Below are positions 1 to 7,625 of a DNA stretch of 29,449 nt, in pieces (the stretch's first letter is position 1; each line of letters begins with the position of its first letter). The notes under the pieces are model-generated. The model saw nothing but the letters and a program-made list of their open reading frames with translations, was not told the DNA's origin and ran no database searches. The position numbers were made by a program, and so were the translations under genes. Source of the stretch: Leptolinea sp. UBA4782 (GTDB taxonomy: Bacteria > Chloroflexota > Anaerolineae > Anaerolineales > Anaerolineaceae); NCBI GenBank assembly GCA_002403095.1, contig DHHC01000034.1, positions 1 to 29,449 of the forward strand, given 5' to 3'.

Positions 1-88
1 TACCATGTGCTGGCTCAGCACCATGCCGCTACCAAATGGCGCAGTGGTACCGGAGACTTTTCCCCCTGCCTGGCTATCCAGGTTCAGA
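1..88. other. Window edge, no supported gene
   Basis: This stretch lies downstream of the minus-strand nicotinate phosphoribosyltransferase stop. It contains a perfect 5-bp hairpin (CCTGG, loop CTAT, CCAGG, at 69-82) that could help end that transcript, but no clear T-tract follows on the minus strand. Open frames here are short, lack ribosome binding sites and resemble nothing I recognise. Confidence 0.3.
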
Positions 89-1432
89 TCACCACACCCG
101 GACCAGGTCCGGGTTGTCACAGGCTTTGCGCCCCACTTTGGACATATCGATCCACTGCCCGTGTACTTTCACCCGCACCACATCCGCAGTAAAATCGGTG
201 ATCGTATCGCCATGGTAATCAAACAATGATGAGCCGACAGCATATGTATCAACCGGTACATTCAGCTTTTCAAAGCGCGAGATTTTGTCCGGAGTAAAGC
301 CGCCTGAAACGACGATCTTGACCGCCTGGCAGTACTTGCGCGCCTGGTCCTGCTGGTTCGCCGGCAAGTTCCAATCCATCCAGGCATTATCCATCGCTTT
401 ACGCACGTTGAACACCAGGCGGGGGTTTACCCCCAGGTCCAGTTCCGGATCCCCCAGCGGGGTAACCGATTCATCCCTGAGCGAGTTGGATGTATCCAGC
501 CTGACGCCGTATAGGCGGTAGCGTTCCGCTTCTTCCGGGCTACCCTTTTCCATCAGGTGGGAATATTCAGCATACATTGCCCGCAAGACCAGCAGTGAAT
601 CAGTGACACAATCGTTGTTGAAATCGACCAGCGCAATGCGAGGAATATTAACCGGCAGAATGCGCGAAAAGTTCAACATGGCTTCAGCAATATCCCCCAG
701 GAAAGATGCAATGGCTGCATGCGCCACCGTGCCGCCGCCAGAACCGGCCCACCAATCTCCCTGGGCATCTGTCGAAATAACCGGCCCCAGCGTCTCGGCA
801 TAATCCATGTTGTAACGCTGCAGGGCAATGTTGTAAGCATACCCATCCGCAGCCTGGACATCATGCAGGTCAAACCTGGCCGGGAAGAACATCACGGGTT
901 TGTTATTGGCAGCAAGCAAAGTACGGTAGACATTGGTGGCAACCCTGCTGGCGCGTCCAAGGATGCCCAGCGTTGGTGTTTCAAGTGGGGCGAAATCGCG
1001 GTACCTTCCGCGCACTTTGATGACCGGCTGGACCTCCAGGGGATTACCGTTATAAGATGTCTTGCAGCCGTCATGAACCGCCCAAACCTCAAGCTGTTTG
1101 TGGGTATCTATGAAGCGGTTGTCCTCATAGTATCCGGTACAGAGTTCCAGCATGCTCAATGCTTTATCTACGCCGACAACGATAGTGGTGCCCGGCCGGC
1201 GGGTAAACCACTGCATTTCCACCTCGATATCGCCGCAGGCAATCCCTTCAGCCGAGATGCCTTCAGGCAGCCTGACCGAGTTGCCTTTAAAGGTATAACC
1301 CTCTTCTGCCAGGGCTTTTAAGATTATCGCGATATTGACAAAGTATTTGTCTGAATACCAGCCCTTCCGCATCCTTTCAACATCCAGCTTAAAAGTGTTG
1401 TTATCCAGGCGTTTTTGATCGAATATACTCAT
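89..1432 (-). CDS. pncB: Nicotinate phosphoribosyltransferase
   Basis: This 447-residue protein probably makes nicotinate mononucleotide from nicotinate and PRPP, the first step of NAD salvage in the cytoplasm. The family call rests on the overall sequence, on a GVRLDT motif near residue 306 (usually GxRLDSGDL in this family), and on the C-terminal phosphate-binding stretch SGGFTPDKI followed by DTYAVGSSLF. The residues after GVRLD are altered (T-S-N-S instead of S-G-D-L), which I believe is typical of a divergent subfamily rather than a loss. The start at 1432 is supported by GGAGG four bases upstream. It is divergent from the gene at 1540 and stands alone on its strand. The length is normal for the family. 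Confidence 0.9.
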   Translation of the reverse strand: MSIFDQKRLDNNTFKLDVERMRKGWYSDKYFVNIAIILKALAEEGYTFKGNSVRLPEGISAEGIACGDIEVEMQWFTRRPGTTIVVGVDKALSMLELCTGYYEDNRFIDTHKQLEVWAVHDGCKTSYNGNPLEVQPVIKVRGRYRDFAPLETPTLGILGRASRVATNVYRTLLAANNKPVMFFPARFDLHDVQAADGYAYNIALQRYNMDYAETLGPVISTDAQGDWWAGSGGGTVAHAAIASFLGDIAEAMLNFSRILPVNIPRIALVDFNNDCVTDSLLVLRAMYAEYSHLMEKGSPEEAERYRLYGVRLDTSNSLRDESVTPLGDPELDLGVNPRLVFNVRKAMDNAWMDWNLPANQQDQARKYCQAVKIVVSGGFTPDKISRFEKLNVPVDTYAVGSSLFDYHGDTITDFTADVVRVKVHGQWIDMSKVGRKACDNPDLVRVW

Positions 1433-1511
1433 TGGGCCTCCACTATGCTGCCTGTATTCTAACCCAAAATCTAAAATAAACCGGTTCGGCAGGAACCTGG
1501 GCGCTTTAATG

Positions 1512-1517
1512 TATAAT
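1512..1517 (+). promoter_or_regulatory. Candidate -10 element for the 1540 gene
   Basis: A perfect TATAAT lies 22 bases before the start codon, so transcription would begin near 1524, just ahead of the GGAGG at 1531-1535. No good -35 hexamer is visible at 16-18 bp spacing, so the promoter call is tentative. Confidence 0.4.
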
Positions 1518-1539
1518 CGGTTTGTAACACGGAGGTTTC

Positions 1540-2193
1540 ATGGAAATATTTTGGTACGGACATTCCTGCTACAGGATCACTGAACGCTCAATGGCAACGG
1601 TGGTATGCGACCCTTATGACCACCGCGTGGTTGGGTTCGATGCCCTGAAGCTTAAAGCGGATATTGTTACCGTCAGCAATCCAACCCCGGATCACAGTTT
1701 CCTGGCTGGGGTAAAAGGCTATTCGTTTGAGGTTACCAGCCCGGGCGAGTATGAGATCGGCGGAGTATTCATTACAGGTGTACAAACTAACGGGTTTACC
1801 AAAAAAAAGGCGGATGAACCGCGTAACACCTTATTTGTTTTGGACTACAACGGCGTTACCATCGCCCATCTTGGGCGCCTGAATCGCGTTCCAACTCAGG
1901 CAGAGGTTGAGGCCCTGGGGAATGTCAACATTGTTCTGGTTCCGGTCGGCGGTGAAGGAGTTTTGAATGCCGCCAAAGCGGCTGAAGTGATCAGTCTCCT
2001 GGAGCCCAGCCTGGTGGTGCCCATGCTGTACGCCATGCCAGGTTCAACCGTAAAGTTCGATCCCTTGAACAAGTTCTTGAAAGAGATGGGTTTGAGCAGT
2101 ACAGAGACCCGCCCTTCATTAAAAATTGTACGCAGCAGCGACCTGCCTGATGAAACGCAGGTGGTCATCCTGGATATTCAGAAAGGTTCATGA
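1540..2193 (+). CDS. Metallo-beta-lactamase-fold protein, metal ligands lost
   Basis: A 217-residue protein resembling the UlaG/UPF0173 branch of the metallo-beta-lactamase fold. Recognisable blocks are GHSCYR at residues 7-12, DP at 24-25, a VTVSN strand before position 47, GEYEIGG in the middle and VVPMLYAMPG near the end. The catalytic set is broken: the HxHxDH motif reads N-P-T-P-D-H (47-52), the later H-x-x-D site reads HLGRL (Asp to Arg), and the final P-M-H-Y block reads P-M-L-Y. It therefore probably cannot bind the usual two metals and may be a pseudoenzyme. The start at 1540 has GGAGG four bases upstream. It begins a plus-strand run that continues through 2201 and mutY. Its substrate or partner is unknown. 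Confidence 0.75.
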   Translation: MEIFWYGHSCYRITERSMATVVCDPYDHRVVGFDALKLKADIVTVSNPTPDHSFLAGVKGYSFEVTSPGEYEIGGVFITGVQTNGFTKKKADEPRNTLFVLDYNGVTIAHLGRLNRVPTQAEVEALGNVNIVLVPVGGEGVLNAAKAAEVISLLEPSLVVPMLYAMPGSTVKFDPLNKFLKEMGLSSTETRPSLKIVRSSDLPDETQVVILDIQKGS

Positions 2194-2200
2194 GGGTTGC

Positions 2201-2506
2201 ATGGCACCCGTTAAGCTGATCATCAGCTGGGATATCGTTCAGGACCGCGAACAGGAATACTTCGAATTCCTGATCCGTGAATTCCTGCCGGGTATGCAGA
2301 AGCTGGGCTTTGAATTGAGTGATGCCTGGGCAACCGTTTTCGGCAATGAACCCCAGATCCTGGTTGGCGCTGTCCTCCCATCTCTGGAACAAGCCAATGA
2401 CCTGCTGGCATCCAGCGACTGGATCAGCCTTCACAACCGGCTGCTGGATTATGTAGAAAGCTACAGCCAGAAGCTGGTGTCCGCCCGCGGCGGTTTCCAA
2501 TTCTGA
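2201..2506 (+). CDS. Small conserved protein, possible dimeric alpha/beta barrel
   Basis: I do not recognise a named family with certainty. The 101-residue product has no signal peptide, membrane segment or cysteine. The pattern of an N-terminal beta strand (KLIISWDIV), a helix with an E-Y-F-E-F-L-I-R-E-F-L-P core, a strand (ILVGAVL) and a second amphipathic helix resembles ferredoxin-like dimeric alpha/beta barrel proteins (ABM-like), but that is only a fold guess. The ATG at 2201 was chosen over an in-frame ATG at 2126 because a GAGGG at 2192-2196 precedes it and the earlier start would overlap the upstream gene by 68 bases. It lies 7 bases after that gene and 10 before mutY, so the three are probably cotranscribed. 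Confidence 0.65.
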   Translation: MAPVKLIISWDIVQDREQEYFEFLIREFLPGMQKLGFELSDAWATVFGNEPQILVGAVLPSLEQANDLLASSDWISLHNRLLDYVESYSQKLVSARGGFQF

Positions 2507-2516
2507 GGTCAATTCC

Positions 2517-3572
2517 ATGATTCCGCCTTTAACTGGGCAGCTTCTTGCCTGGTACCATAAGAACGCCAGGGAGCTTCCCTGGCGCTTTACTTTCGACCCG
2601 TATGCCATCCTTGTCTCTGAGGTGATGCTCCAGCAAACCCGGGTGGATACCGTCATTCCTTATTACTCGCGCTGGATGAACCGGTTTCCAGACGTGAAAA
2701 GCCTTGCACATGCCAGCGAAGATGAAGTGCTGCGCGCCTGGGAAGGGCTGGGCTATTACAGCCGGGCGCGCAACCTGCACAGGGCTGCCCAGCTGATTGT
2801 TCAAATGCACAATGGCATAATCCCTGCTTCGGCAGAAACCCTCAAACAGCTGCCGGGTATTGGCGCTTACACTGCAGCCGCTGTTGCGTCCATCGCTTTC
2901 AGAGAAGATGAACTGGCTGTGGATGCAAATATCCGCCGGGTTGCTTCCAGGCTGTTCGACCTGCCGGATCCACTGGGGTCGCCTGCATTGGATACCGCTG
3001 CCAGGTCAGCCCTCCTTGTGCAAATGCCGCCAGAAAATGCCGGTGATTTTAACCAGGCGCTCATGGAACTGGGAGCCTGCATTTGCCTGCCCCGTCAGCC
3101 ATTGTGCAGCTCCTGCCCGGTGCAGGCACTCTGCCTGGCGTACCGGAATGGCACAACCTCTGAACGGCCGGTCAAACCCGGTAAGCCCGCCATTCCGCAT
3201 TTCCAGGTGACAGCGGCAGTTATCTGGCAGGAAGGAAAGGTGCTGCTGGCAAAGCGGCCGGCCAGCGGGCTGCTGGGGGGGATGTGGGAGTTTCCGGGCG
3301 GCAAGATTCAGCCGGGGGAAACCCGCCAGCAAGCCCTGGCACGCGAGATCGTGGAAGAATTGGATACAGAGATTCTGGTTGGAGAACAAATAGGGGTTTT
3401 CAAGCATGCCTACACCCATTACAAGGTGACCCTGTATGCTTATCACTGCCGGCTGGATGGAAAGCAGCCCATTGCGCTTGCAGCCCAGGAAATTCGCTGG
3501 ATCACCCCTGCAGAGCTTGAACAATATCCAATGGGAAAGATTGACCGCATGATTTCTCAAAAAATTCAATAG
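2517..3572 (+). CDS. mutY: A/G-specific adenine DNA glycosylase MutY with C-terminal Nudix domain
   Basis: A 351-residue base-excision repair enzyme that removes adenine paired with 8-oxoguanine. The glycosylase part (1-206) has the SEVMLQQT block with catalytic Glu35, the helix-hairpin-helix LPGIGAYTA (112-120), catalytic Asp136 in VDANIRRV, and the four-cysteine [4Fe-4S] site C190-X6-C197-X2-C200-X5-C206. The C-terminal MutT-like domain (about 228-351) normally recognises 8-oxoG and has lost hydrolase motifs in many MutY proteins. Here the Nudix box from Gly262 is nearly complete: GX5E, then X7, then REIVEEL, with only the late glycine replaced by Asp283. The start has GAGG eight bases upstream. 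It may be cotranscribed with the two genes before it. Confidence 0.95.
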   Translation: MIPPLTGQLLAWYHKNARELPWRFTFDPYAILVSEVMLQQTRVDTVIPYYSRWMNRFPDVKSLAHASEDEVLRAWEGLGYYSRARNLHRAAQLIVQMHNGIIPASAETLKQLPGIGAYTAAAVASIAFREDELAVDANIRRVASRLFDLPDPLGSPALDTAARSALLVQMPPENAGDFNQALMELGACICLPRQPLCSSCPVQALCLAYRNGTTSERPVKPGKPAIPHFQVTAAVIWQEGKVLLAKRPASGLLGGMWEFPGGKIQPGETRQQALAREIVEELDTEILVGEQIGVFKHAYTHYKVTLYAYHCRLDGKQPIALAAQEIRWITPAELEQYPMGKIDRMISQKIQ

Positions 3573-3626
3573 GCACTGGCAGCCAGAATTTTGTACAATT
3601 AATTGCAACCTCATGCGAGGTGAAGT

Positions 3627-4307
3627 ATGCCATGTGATGCCAGTGAATTCCTTCAGCAGCGCTTGGATATGGTGGCTTACCAGCTGGAACGCCGTGGTAT
3701 CCATGACGAAAATGTCCTTGCAGCCATGCGCCAGGTACCCAGGCATTGCTTTATCCCCGGTCAGCTGCAAGATATGGCGTACGAAGACCGCCCCCTGCCG
3801 ATCGGGTATGGTCAGACCATTTCACAGCCGTATATGGTGGGGCTGATGTCGGCCATGGCGCAGCCCGACCCGGAAGGCGCTGTATTGGAAGTAGGCACCG
3901 GCTCAGGCTACCAGGCAGCTGTGCTTTCCTTACTGTTCAAACAGGTATTCACCATCGAATTGAACCAGGAACTGGCCCGGAACGCTGAGCGGGTATTTGT
4001 CGAATTAGGGCTGCAAAATATCCATTCGAAACAAGGCGACGGGTCCTGCGGCTGGGAAGAGTTTGCACCTTACCAGGCGATCCTGGTAACCGCTGCTTCT
4101 CCACGCCCGCCCCAGCCGCTGCTGGACCAGCTGGCAGATAACGGCAGGCTGGTTATCCCGGTTGGCAGCAAACCGGGGCAAACGCTGCAGACCTGGACAA
4201 CCAGGCAGGGCTTTTTCCACTGCACATATTCCATACCCGTGGTCTTTGTGCCCCTGCGTGGGAAATACGGCTGGTCAGAGGTTGATTGGGAGTGGTATGA
4301 TTCATAA
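3627..4307 (+). CDS. pcm: Protein-L-isoaspartate O-methyltransferase
   Basis: A 226-residue cytoplasmic repair enzyme that methylates abnormal L-isoaspartyl residues using S-adenosylmethionine. The AdoMet-binding motif LEVGTGSGYQ is clear, and the family active-site stretch GYGQTISQPYMV precedes it. The final segment VFVPLRGKYGW matches the usual C-terminus. The start ATG at 3627 has GAGGTG nearby; an in-frame alternative upstream would overlap the ribosome binding site. The gene sits 54 bases after mutY, both being repair functions, and is followed by three small genes on the same strand. Confidence 0.93.
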   Translation: MPCDASEFLQQRLDMVAYQLERRGIHDENVLAAMRQVPRHCFIPGQLQDMAYEDRPLPIGYGQTISQPYMVGLMSAMAQPDPEGAVLEVGTGSGYQAAVLSLLFKQVFTIELNQELARNAERVFVELGLQNIHSKQGDGSCGWEEFAPYQAILVTAASPRPPQPLLDQLADNGRLVIPVGSKPGQTLQTWTTRQGFFHCTYSIPVVFVPLRGKYGWSEVDWEWYDS

Positions 4308-4348
4308 TAGCCGGGAGAAGGAACCGGCAAGGGTTAAGGAGGAACCTT

Positions 4349-4570
4349 ATGGGCATTTCACTGCTGGATAACAGCCTTCATGTCGAGGTTTATTTTGAAA
4401 AAAACGATGCCGACCTGGAGGATAATATTTGCCTGTGCATCACAGAAACATGCCCCGAGGACGAAAAACTGTTTCGGGCACAAAAAACGCACATCTTCCT
4501 CACAGTGAAGGAAGCCGGGACACTTGCCCAGGCGCTGGTGGATGCCATTGATTCCAGCAAAGAGGGCTGA
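4349..4570 (+). CDS. Small acidic hypothetical protein
   Basis: A 73-residue protein that I do not recognise. It is acidic, has two cysteines close together (C-L-C-I-T-E-T-C around residues 28-35 counts three with the following one), and ends in an amphipathic helix (EAGTLAQALVDAI). There is no signal peptide or membrane span. Translation is well supported by AAGGAGGA seven bases before the ATG. The pattern of beta strands followed by a terminal helix suggests a compact soluble domain. It lies between pcm and a membrane protein gene on the same strand, 13 bases before the latter's TTG start. Confidence 0.6.
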   Translation: MGISLLDNSLHVEVYFEKNDADLEDNICLCITETCPEDEKLFRAQKTHIFLTVKEAGTLAQALVDAIDSSKEG

Positions 4571-4583
4571 AGAAAGGAATATA

Positions 4584-5327
4584 TTGAAAAAGTACCTGCC
4601 CCTGGTTTTCAGGTTATTGGTGATTGCAGGATCCATATGGGGATCGATTGCCCTGGTTGCTGGTTTTCTCCAGGCGCCTTACCCTTCCAACCTGGCAGTA
4701 GTTGAATCCTACCTCGCAAGCGCTTTCTTTACACTGCTGCTTTTCCTGACCCGGCGCTGGTGGCTGGACGTGCTTGCAGGCAAGGGCATCCTGGCAGCCA
4801 GCCTGGCAGGGATTTTCTGCGCGCTGGTAGTTGAGACGGTCAGCTGGGGCACCCAAATGATGGCTGGCGCAACCGCAAATGTGACCAGCACCAACTACCT
4901 GCTCAACCTGCTCATCACTATGCCCTGGTACATCGGCCTGGTAGTGATTTATGCCAGGGTGCAGGAGCGCCGCAGATTTCCGGTACCGCTGCTCCTGGTC
5001 CTGGGTGGTTTGTACAAATCGCTGTTAATCGGCATCCTTAATGCTACTACTGCTTCCATACTAATGAGTGATCAGGTCTCGCTTGTAAACAGCTGGTGGT
5101 GGATAATCCGCATTGGTTTCTGGCAGTACATCCCGATTTACAGTTCTATCATGCTGGTGCCAGTCTGGATCCTGGAAACTCGTCCAGCAGTGCCCTCGCC
5201 CAAGAATTTCAAACCCGCCTGGCTGGACGCTATCCGACCTGCGTTCTGGCTGTTCCCCTACGCTTTATATTGGCTGGTATATTCAATATTGCCTGCATTA
5301 TTTTCCACACCTATTACAGGAGGTTAA
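4584..5327 (+). CDS. Polytopic membrane protein of unknown function
   Basis: A 247-residue integral membrane protein with about six or seven hydrophobic segments, ending in a last span (FPYALYWLVYSILPALF). I recognise no family. The start is placed at the TTG at 4584, giving an N-terminus LKKYLPLVF (initiator Met) typical of a positive-inside first helix, with AAAGGA five bases upstream. The alternative ATG at 4524 would overlap the preceding gene by 47 bases and add a charged non-hydrophobic leader. The stop is two bases before the start of the 84-residue gene that follows, so the two are likely translationally coupled. Confidence 0.65.
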   Translation: MKKYLPLVFRLLVIAGSIWGSIALVAGFLQAPYPSNLAVVESYLASAFFTLLLFLTRRWWLDVLAGKGILAASLAGIFCALVVETVSWGTQMMAGATANVTSTNYLLNLLITMPWYIGLVVIYARVQERRRFPVPLLLVLGGLYKSLLIGILNATTASILMSDQVSLVNSWWWIIRIGFWQYIPIYSSIMLVPVWILETRPAVPSPKNFKPAWLDAIRPAFWLFPYALYWLVYSILPALFSTPITGG

Positions 5328-5329
5328 GA

Positions 5330-5584
5330 ATGGCACACAAACTTACAGCAAGTGACAAGAAGCTAATCAAGCTTCTGGAAAAAGTTCCTGCAGCAGAAGA
5401 AAAGAAGACTGAGTGGCTTTCTGCGCTTAACGCCAGCGGAATGACCAGTGAACTGGCAGGTGAGGTACAGACTGTCCTTGCCGAACTGGAAGGCAGCGAC
5501 CGCACCCGGTATTTAGCTGAACTGGCGTTGATCGTCAAGCAGTGGCGCCTGGCAGAACAGGCATCAAATTTCCGCAGGCGCTAA
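5330..5584 (+). CDS. Small charged helical hypothetical protein
   Basis: An 84-residue soluble protein, rich in Lys, Glu, Ala and Leu, that should be mostly alpha-helical. I do not recognise a family. AGGAGG at 5318-5323 sits inside the end of the membrane protein gene and sets the ATG at 5330; a longer reading from 5096 would overlap that gene and has no ribosome binding site. It is the last gene of the plus-strand block and is followed by a strong bidirectional terminator. Confidence 0.6.
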   Translation: MAHKLTASDKKLIKLLEKVPAAEEKKTEWLSALNASGMTSELAGEVQTVLAELEGSDRTRYLAELALIVKQWRLAEQASNFRRR

Positions 5585-5691
5585 TACCGCCAGCTGGTAT
5601 GCAGCAGCCCAAACGGTGATATTTCCTTTCGGATCAGGCTGCCTCTTTCATACAGGCATTCCAACAATTCTTTCCAGCAAGCGCTTAACAG

Positions 5692-5723
5692 AAAACAGAC
5701 CGGCTCTCACCGGTCTGTTTTTT
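5692..5723. terminator. Bidirectional intrinsic terminator
   Basis: A perfect 12-bp stem (AAAACAGACCGG at 5692-5703, CCGGTCTGTTTT at 5710-5721) with a 6-base loop, continuing into a T-run on the plus strand and having an A-run at its left edge that becomes a T-run on the minus strand. It lies between two convergent transcripts (plus gene ending 5584, minus gene ending 5739) and can serve both. Confidence 0.9.
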
Positions 5724-5738
5724 GTTGTACATCACAGC

Positions 5739-6443
5739 TTACTTGATTTCGTATGTCAGGTCTGCATTGACCGTTAGAGCCAGCTGACCGGATGAGACCG
5801 GGACAGATCCGCCGCCGATACCGTACCCCTTGACATCATACATGGGCGTTACATTGCCGGACTGGTAAACGTATACTGAGGTAAGTTTTCCCAGCTTGAC
5901 GCCGACTGCAGAAGCCATATCGCTGGCGGTTTTCTTGGCATTGTCGATGGCGACCTGGCGGGCTTCGTTGAAAGCAGCTTCCTTATCCAGGACATCGTAT
6001 GAAACACCATTGATACTGTTGGCGCCCGCTTTCACGACTGCATTCAACAGGTTGCCCAGGTTGGGCAGGTCGCGCACGGTGACGTACACGGTGTTGTCAA
6101 CCACATACTCGTATGAAAGCGCCTCTCCCATGGGACCGAATTCAGAAGCAGTCGGGTAGATATTAAAAGCGCTGGTCTGGATATCCTTGGCATCCACACC
6201 CAATTCTTTCAGTTTCTTGCTGATGGCATTGGCTTTGGCATTGTTGTCATCCAGGGCTTTAGCCACATCCTCTGACCTGGTTTGCACACCGATGTATACA
6301 TAAGCTACATCTGGGCTGAGGTACACCGTCCCGGTGCCGCTTCCGGTGATCTGCGGGTACGGTTTATTGGGTGAGGTACTGCAAGCAGAAAGGGCAAGCA
6401 TTGCCACGAGTGCTAATACAATTACAACCAGTTTCTTTTTCAT
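5739..6443 (-). CDS. SIMPL-domain (DUF541) lipoprotein
   Basis: A 234-residue secreted lipoprotein of the SIMPL/DUF541 family, related to E. coli YggE and to the human SIMPL signalling protein. The N-terminus MKKKLVVIVLALVAMLALSAC is a lipoprotein signal ending in a lipobox with Cys21. The remainder carries the family's pattern: an ITGSGTGTVYLSPDVAYVYIGV strand region, an AKAISKKL-type helix, and a YVVDNTVYVTVRDL strand. The biochemical role of the family is not settled; in E. coli it is associated with oxidative stress. ATG at 6443 was chosen because GGAGG sits five bases upstream; the in-frame ATG at 6455 overlaps that site. The gene has its own candidate promoter and is separated from the upstream operon by a terminator. 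Confidence 0.85.
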   Translation of the reverse strand: MKKKLVVIVLALVAMLALSACSTSPNKPYPQITGSGTGTVYLSPDVAYVYIGVQTRSEDVAKALDDNNAKANAISKKLKELGVDAKDIQTSAFNIYPTASEFGPMGEALSYEYVVDNTVYVTVRDLPNLGNLLNAVVKAGANSINGVSYDVLDKEAAFNEARQVAIDNAKKTASDMASAVGVKLGKLTSVYVYQSGNVTPMYDVKGYGIGGGSVPVSSGQLALTVNADLTYEIK

Positions 6444-6472
6444 TTTGTCCTCCAAAATTTTCCTTATCTACC

Positions 6473-6478
6473 ATTATA
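6473..6478 (-). promoter_or_regulatory. Candidate -10 element for the SIMPL gene
   Basis: On the minus strand a perfect TATAAT lies 29 bases before the start codon, giving a transcript start near 6466 and a short leader with the GGAGG site. No convincing -35 hexamer is visible. Confidence 0.4.
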
Positions 6479-6520
6479 GACGCTGCAGGTTTTAAATAGT
6501 TCCCAGCTGAAGATACTAAT

Positions 6521-6550
6521 TTAAAAAATCAGGCTGGATATACCAGCCTG
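6521..6550 (-). terminator. Intrinsic terminator of the LiaF/PspC operon
   Basis: On the minus strand an 8-bp perfect stem (CAGGCTGG with CCAGCCTG, plus-strand arms 6530-6537 and 6543-6550) with a 5-base loop is followed at once by A-T6. It ends the transcript of the gene stopping at 6559 and separates it from the SIMPL gene. Confidence 0.85.
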
Positions 6551-6558
6551 TGTTTGAT

Positions 6559-7623
6559 TTAGGGAACATATTCCACGGTAAATGTGCCGATTGGCACTTC
6601 CACCGACAGGTTGACTGCATCCTGCCCGGTTTTCCAACCGGGAGAATAAACCAGGCTTCCTTCGCGCACAAACCCGTCCCTGAGGGTGACAGAAGTCAAT
6701 CCGGTATCCAGGTTGATAACCACCGGCAAATCTTCCGGCACCAGGATATGCAGGTCGCCTATTACCACTTTTGTGCTCCCGCTCAAATCCTCCTGGTCTG
6801 ACAGGGTCAGGTCAATGCTGCCAATAATGGTTTCAGCGGCAAAACCTTTGATGTCGAGACCAGTCAGGTCGATAACCTGCTCCCCGGTGATCACCTGGCT
6901 TGAGAGAACCACCGGTACAGCCGATGTTAATGCCAGGTCCCAGGTAGCGGTGTTTTTACCGCCAATAAATGGCGCCGGGATGGATGCGCCTTCTGATTCC
7001 AAGGTGAAATAGCCGGTTTTATCGGTAACAGAATATTCAGGGCCGATCTTCTCTGTTGAAGAGACGGCGATGTTTCCTTCCACCAGGTTTCCGCTGCCGG
7101 CGCCGTCATGGATATCCAGCTTGCCGACCGCAGCAGAGACAGTAACATTGCCTTCGCTGGCGGATCCCAGCGCCTGCTCCACCGGCTGTGAATTGAATTT
7201 CTGGATCCCGAACGGGGTGGACAGGCTCAACCAGACGATTCCGGCAATCAACACCAGCCCGATGATGATACCAATCACACTGGCGGCTTTTGTGCGGGAA
7301 TGCAGCAGCAGGTCAAAACCCCAGCCGATCAGTAAAACCGGCCATAACCTCAGCAGGAGCTGAAAAGCGCTTGTAGTGAAGTAGCCCAGGTTAGCCAGGA
7401 GAAACACGGTGCCAATCCCAATGCTTACCAGCGCACCGGTATAGCCATCGCGCTTGTACAAGCCATCTAAACCGCCGACGATAAACAGCAACGGCCAAAG
7501 TTTGAGCAGGAATCCCCACATATTCTCCTTGAACACGCCGATCTGGTTCAGGAACAGGAACAATCCCAGGGCGATGAGAAAAACCGGCCAAAAGAGACTG
7601 CTGCGTTTTGGTTTGTTTTCCAT
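6559..7623 (-). CDS. LiaF-like membrane protein (DUF5668 plus beta-rich C-domain)
   Basis: A 354-residue membrane protein, the last gene of the envelope operon. The N-terminal 150 residues hold a chain of short hydrophobic hairpins of the DUF5668/LiaF type (FWPVFLIALGLFLFL, LWPLLFIVGGL, LWPVLLIGWGF), each beginning with a W-P pair. The C-terminal half is beta-rich and soluble, with repeating strands such as VIDLTGLDIKG and GSIDLTLS, like the 'cell wall-active antibiotics response' domain of LiaF. In Firmicutes LiaF represses the LiaRS two-component system; no such kinase is in this window, so the partner here is unknown. AAGGAG precedes the start. It begins two bases after the PspC gene stops. 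Confidence 0.75.
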   Translation of the reverse strand: MENKPKRSSLFWPVFLIALGLFLFLNQIGVFKENMWGFLLKLWPLLFIVGGLDGLYKRDGYTGALVSIGIGTVFLLANLGYFTTSAFQLLLRLWPVLLIGWGFDLLLHSRTKAASVIGIIIGLVLIAGIVWLSLSTPFGIQKFNSQPVEQALGSASEGNVTVSAAVGKLDIHDGAGSGNLVEGNIAVSSTEKIGPEYSVTDKTGYFTLESEGASIPAPFIGGKNTATWDLALTSAVPVVLSSQVITGEQVIDLTGLDIKGFAAETIIGSIDLTLSDQEDLSGSTKVVIGDLHILVPEDLPVVINLDTGLTSVTLRDGFVREGSLVYSPGWKTGQDAVNLSVEVPIGTFTVEYVP

Positions 7624-7625
7624 AA

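Noticed and set aside
30..92. Possible tRNA near the left edge
   Set aside because: A GGTTCAGATC stretch recalls a T-arm, but no cloverleaf or acceptor stem can be formed.
719..1321. 200-residue plus-strand open frame
   Set aside because: It lies wholly antisense to the nicotinate phosphoribosyltransferase gene, has no ribosome binding site and no recognisable domain.
3006..3770. 254-residue minus-strand open frame
   Set aside because: It is antisense to mutY and pcm, whose motifs are unambiguous; composition looks like a shadow frame.
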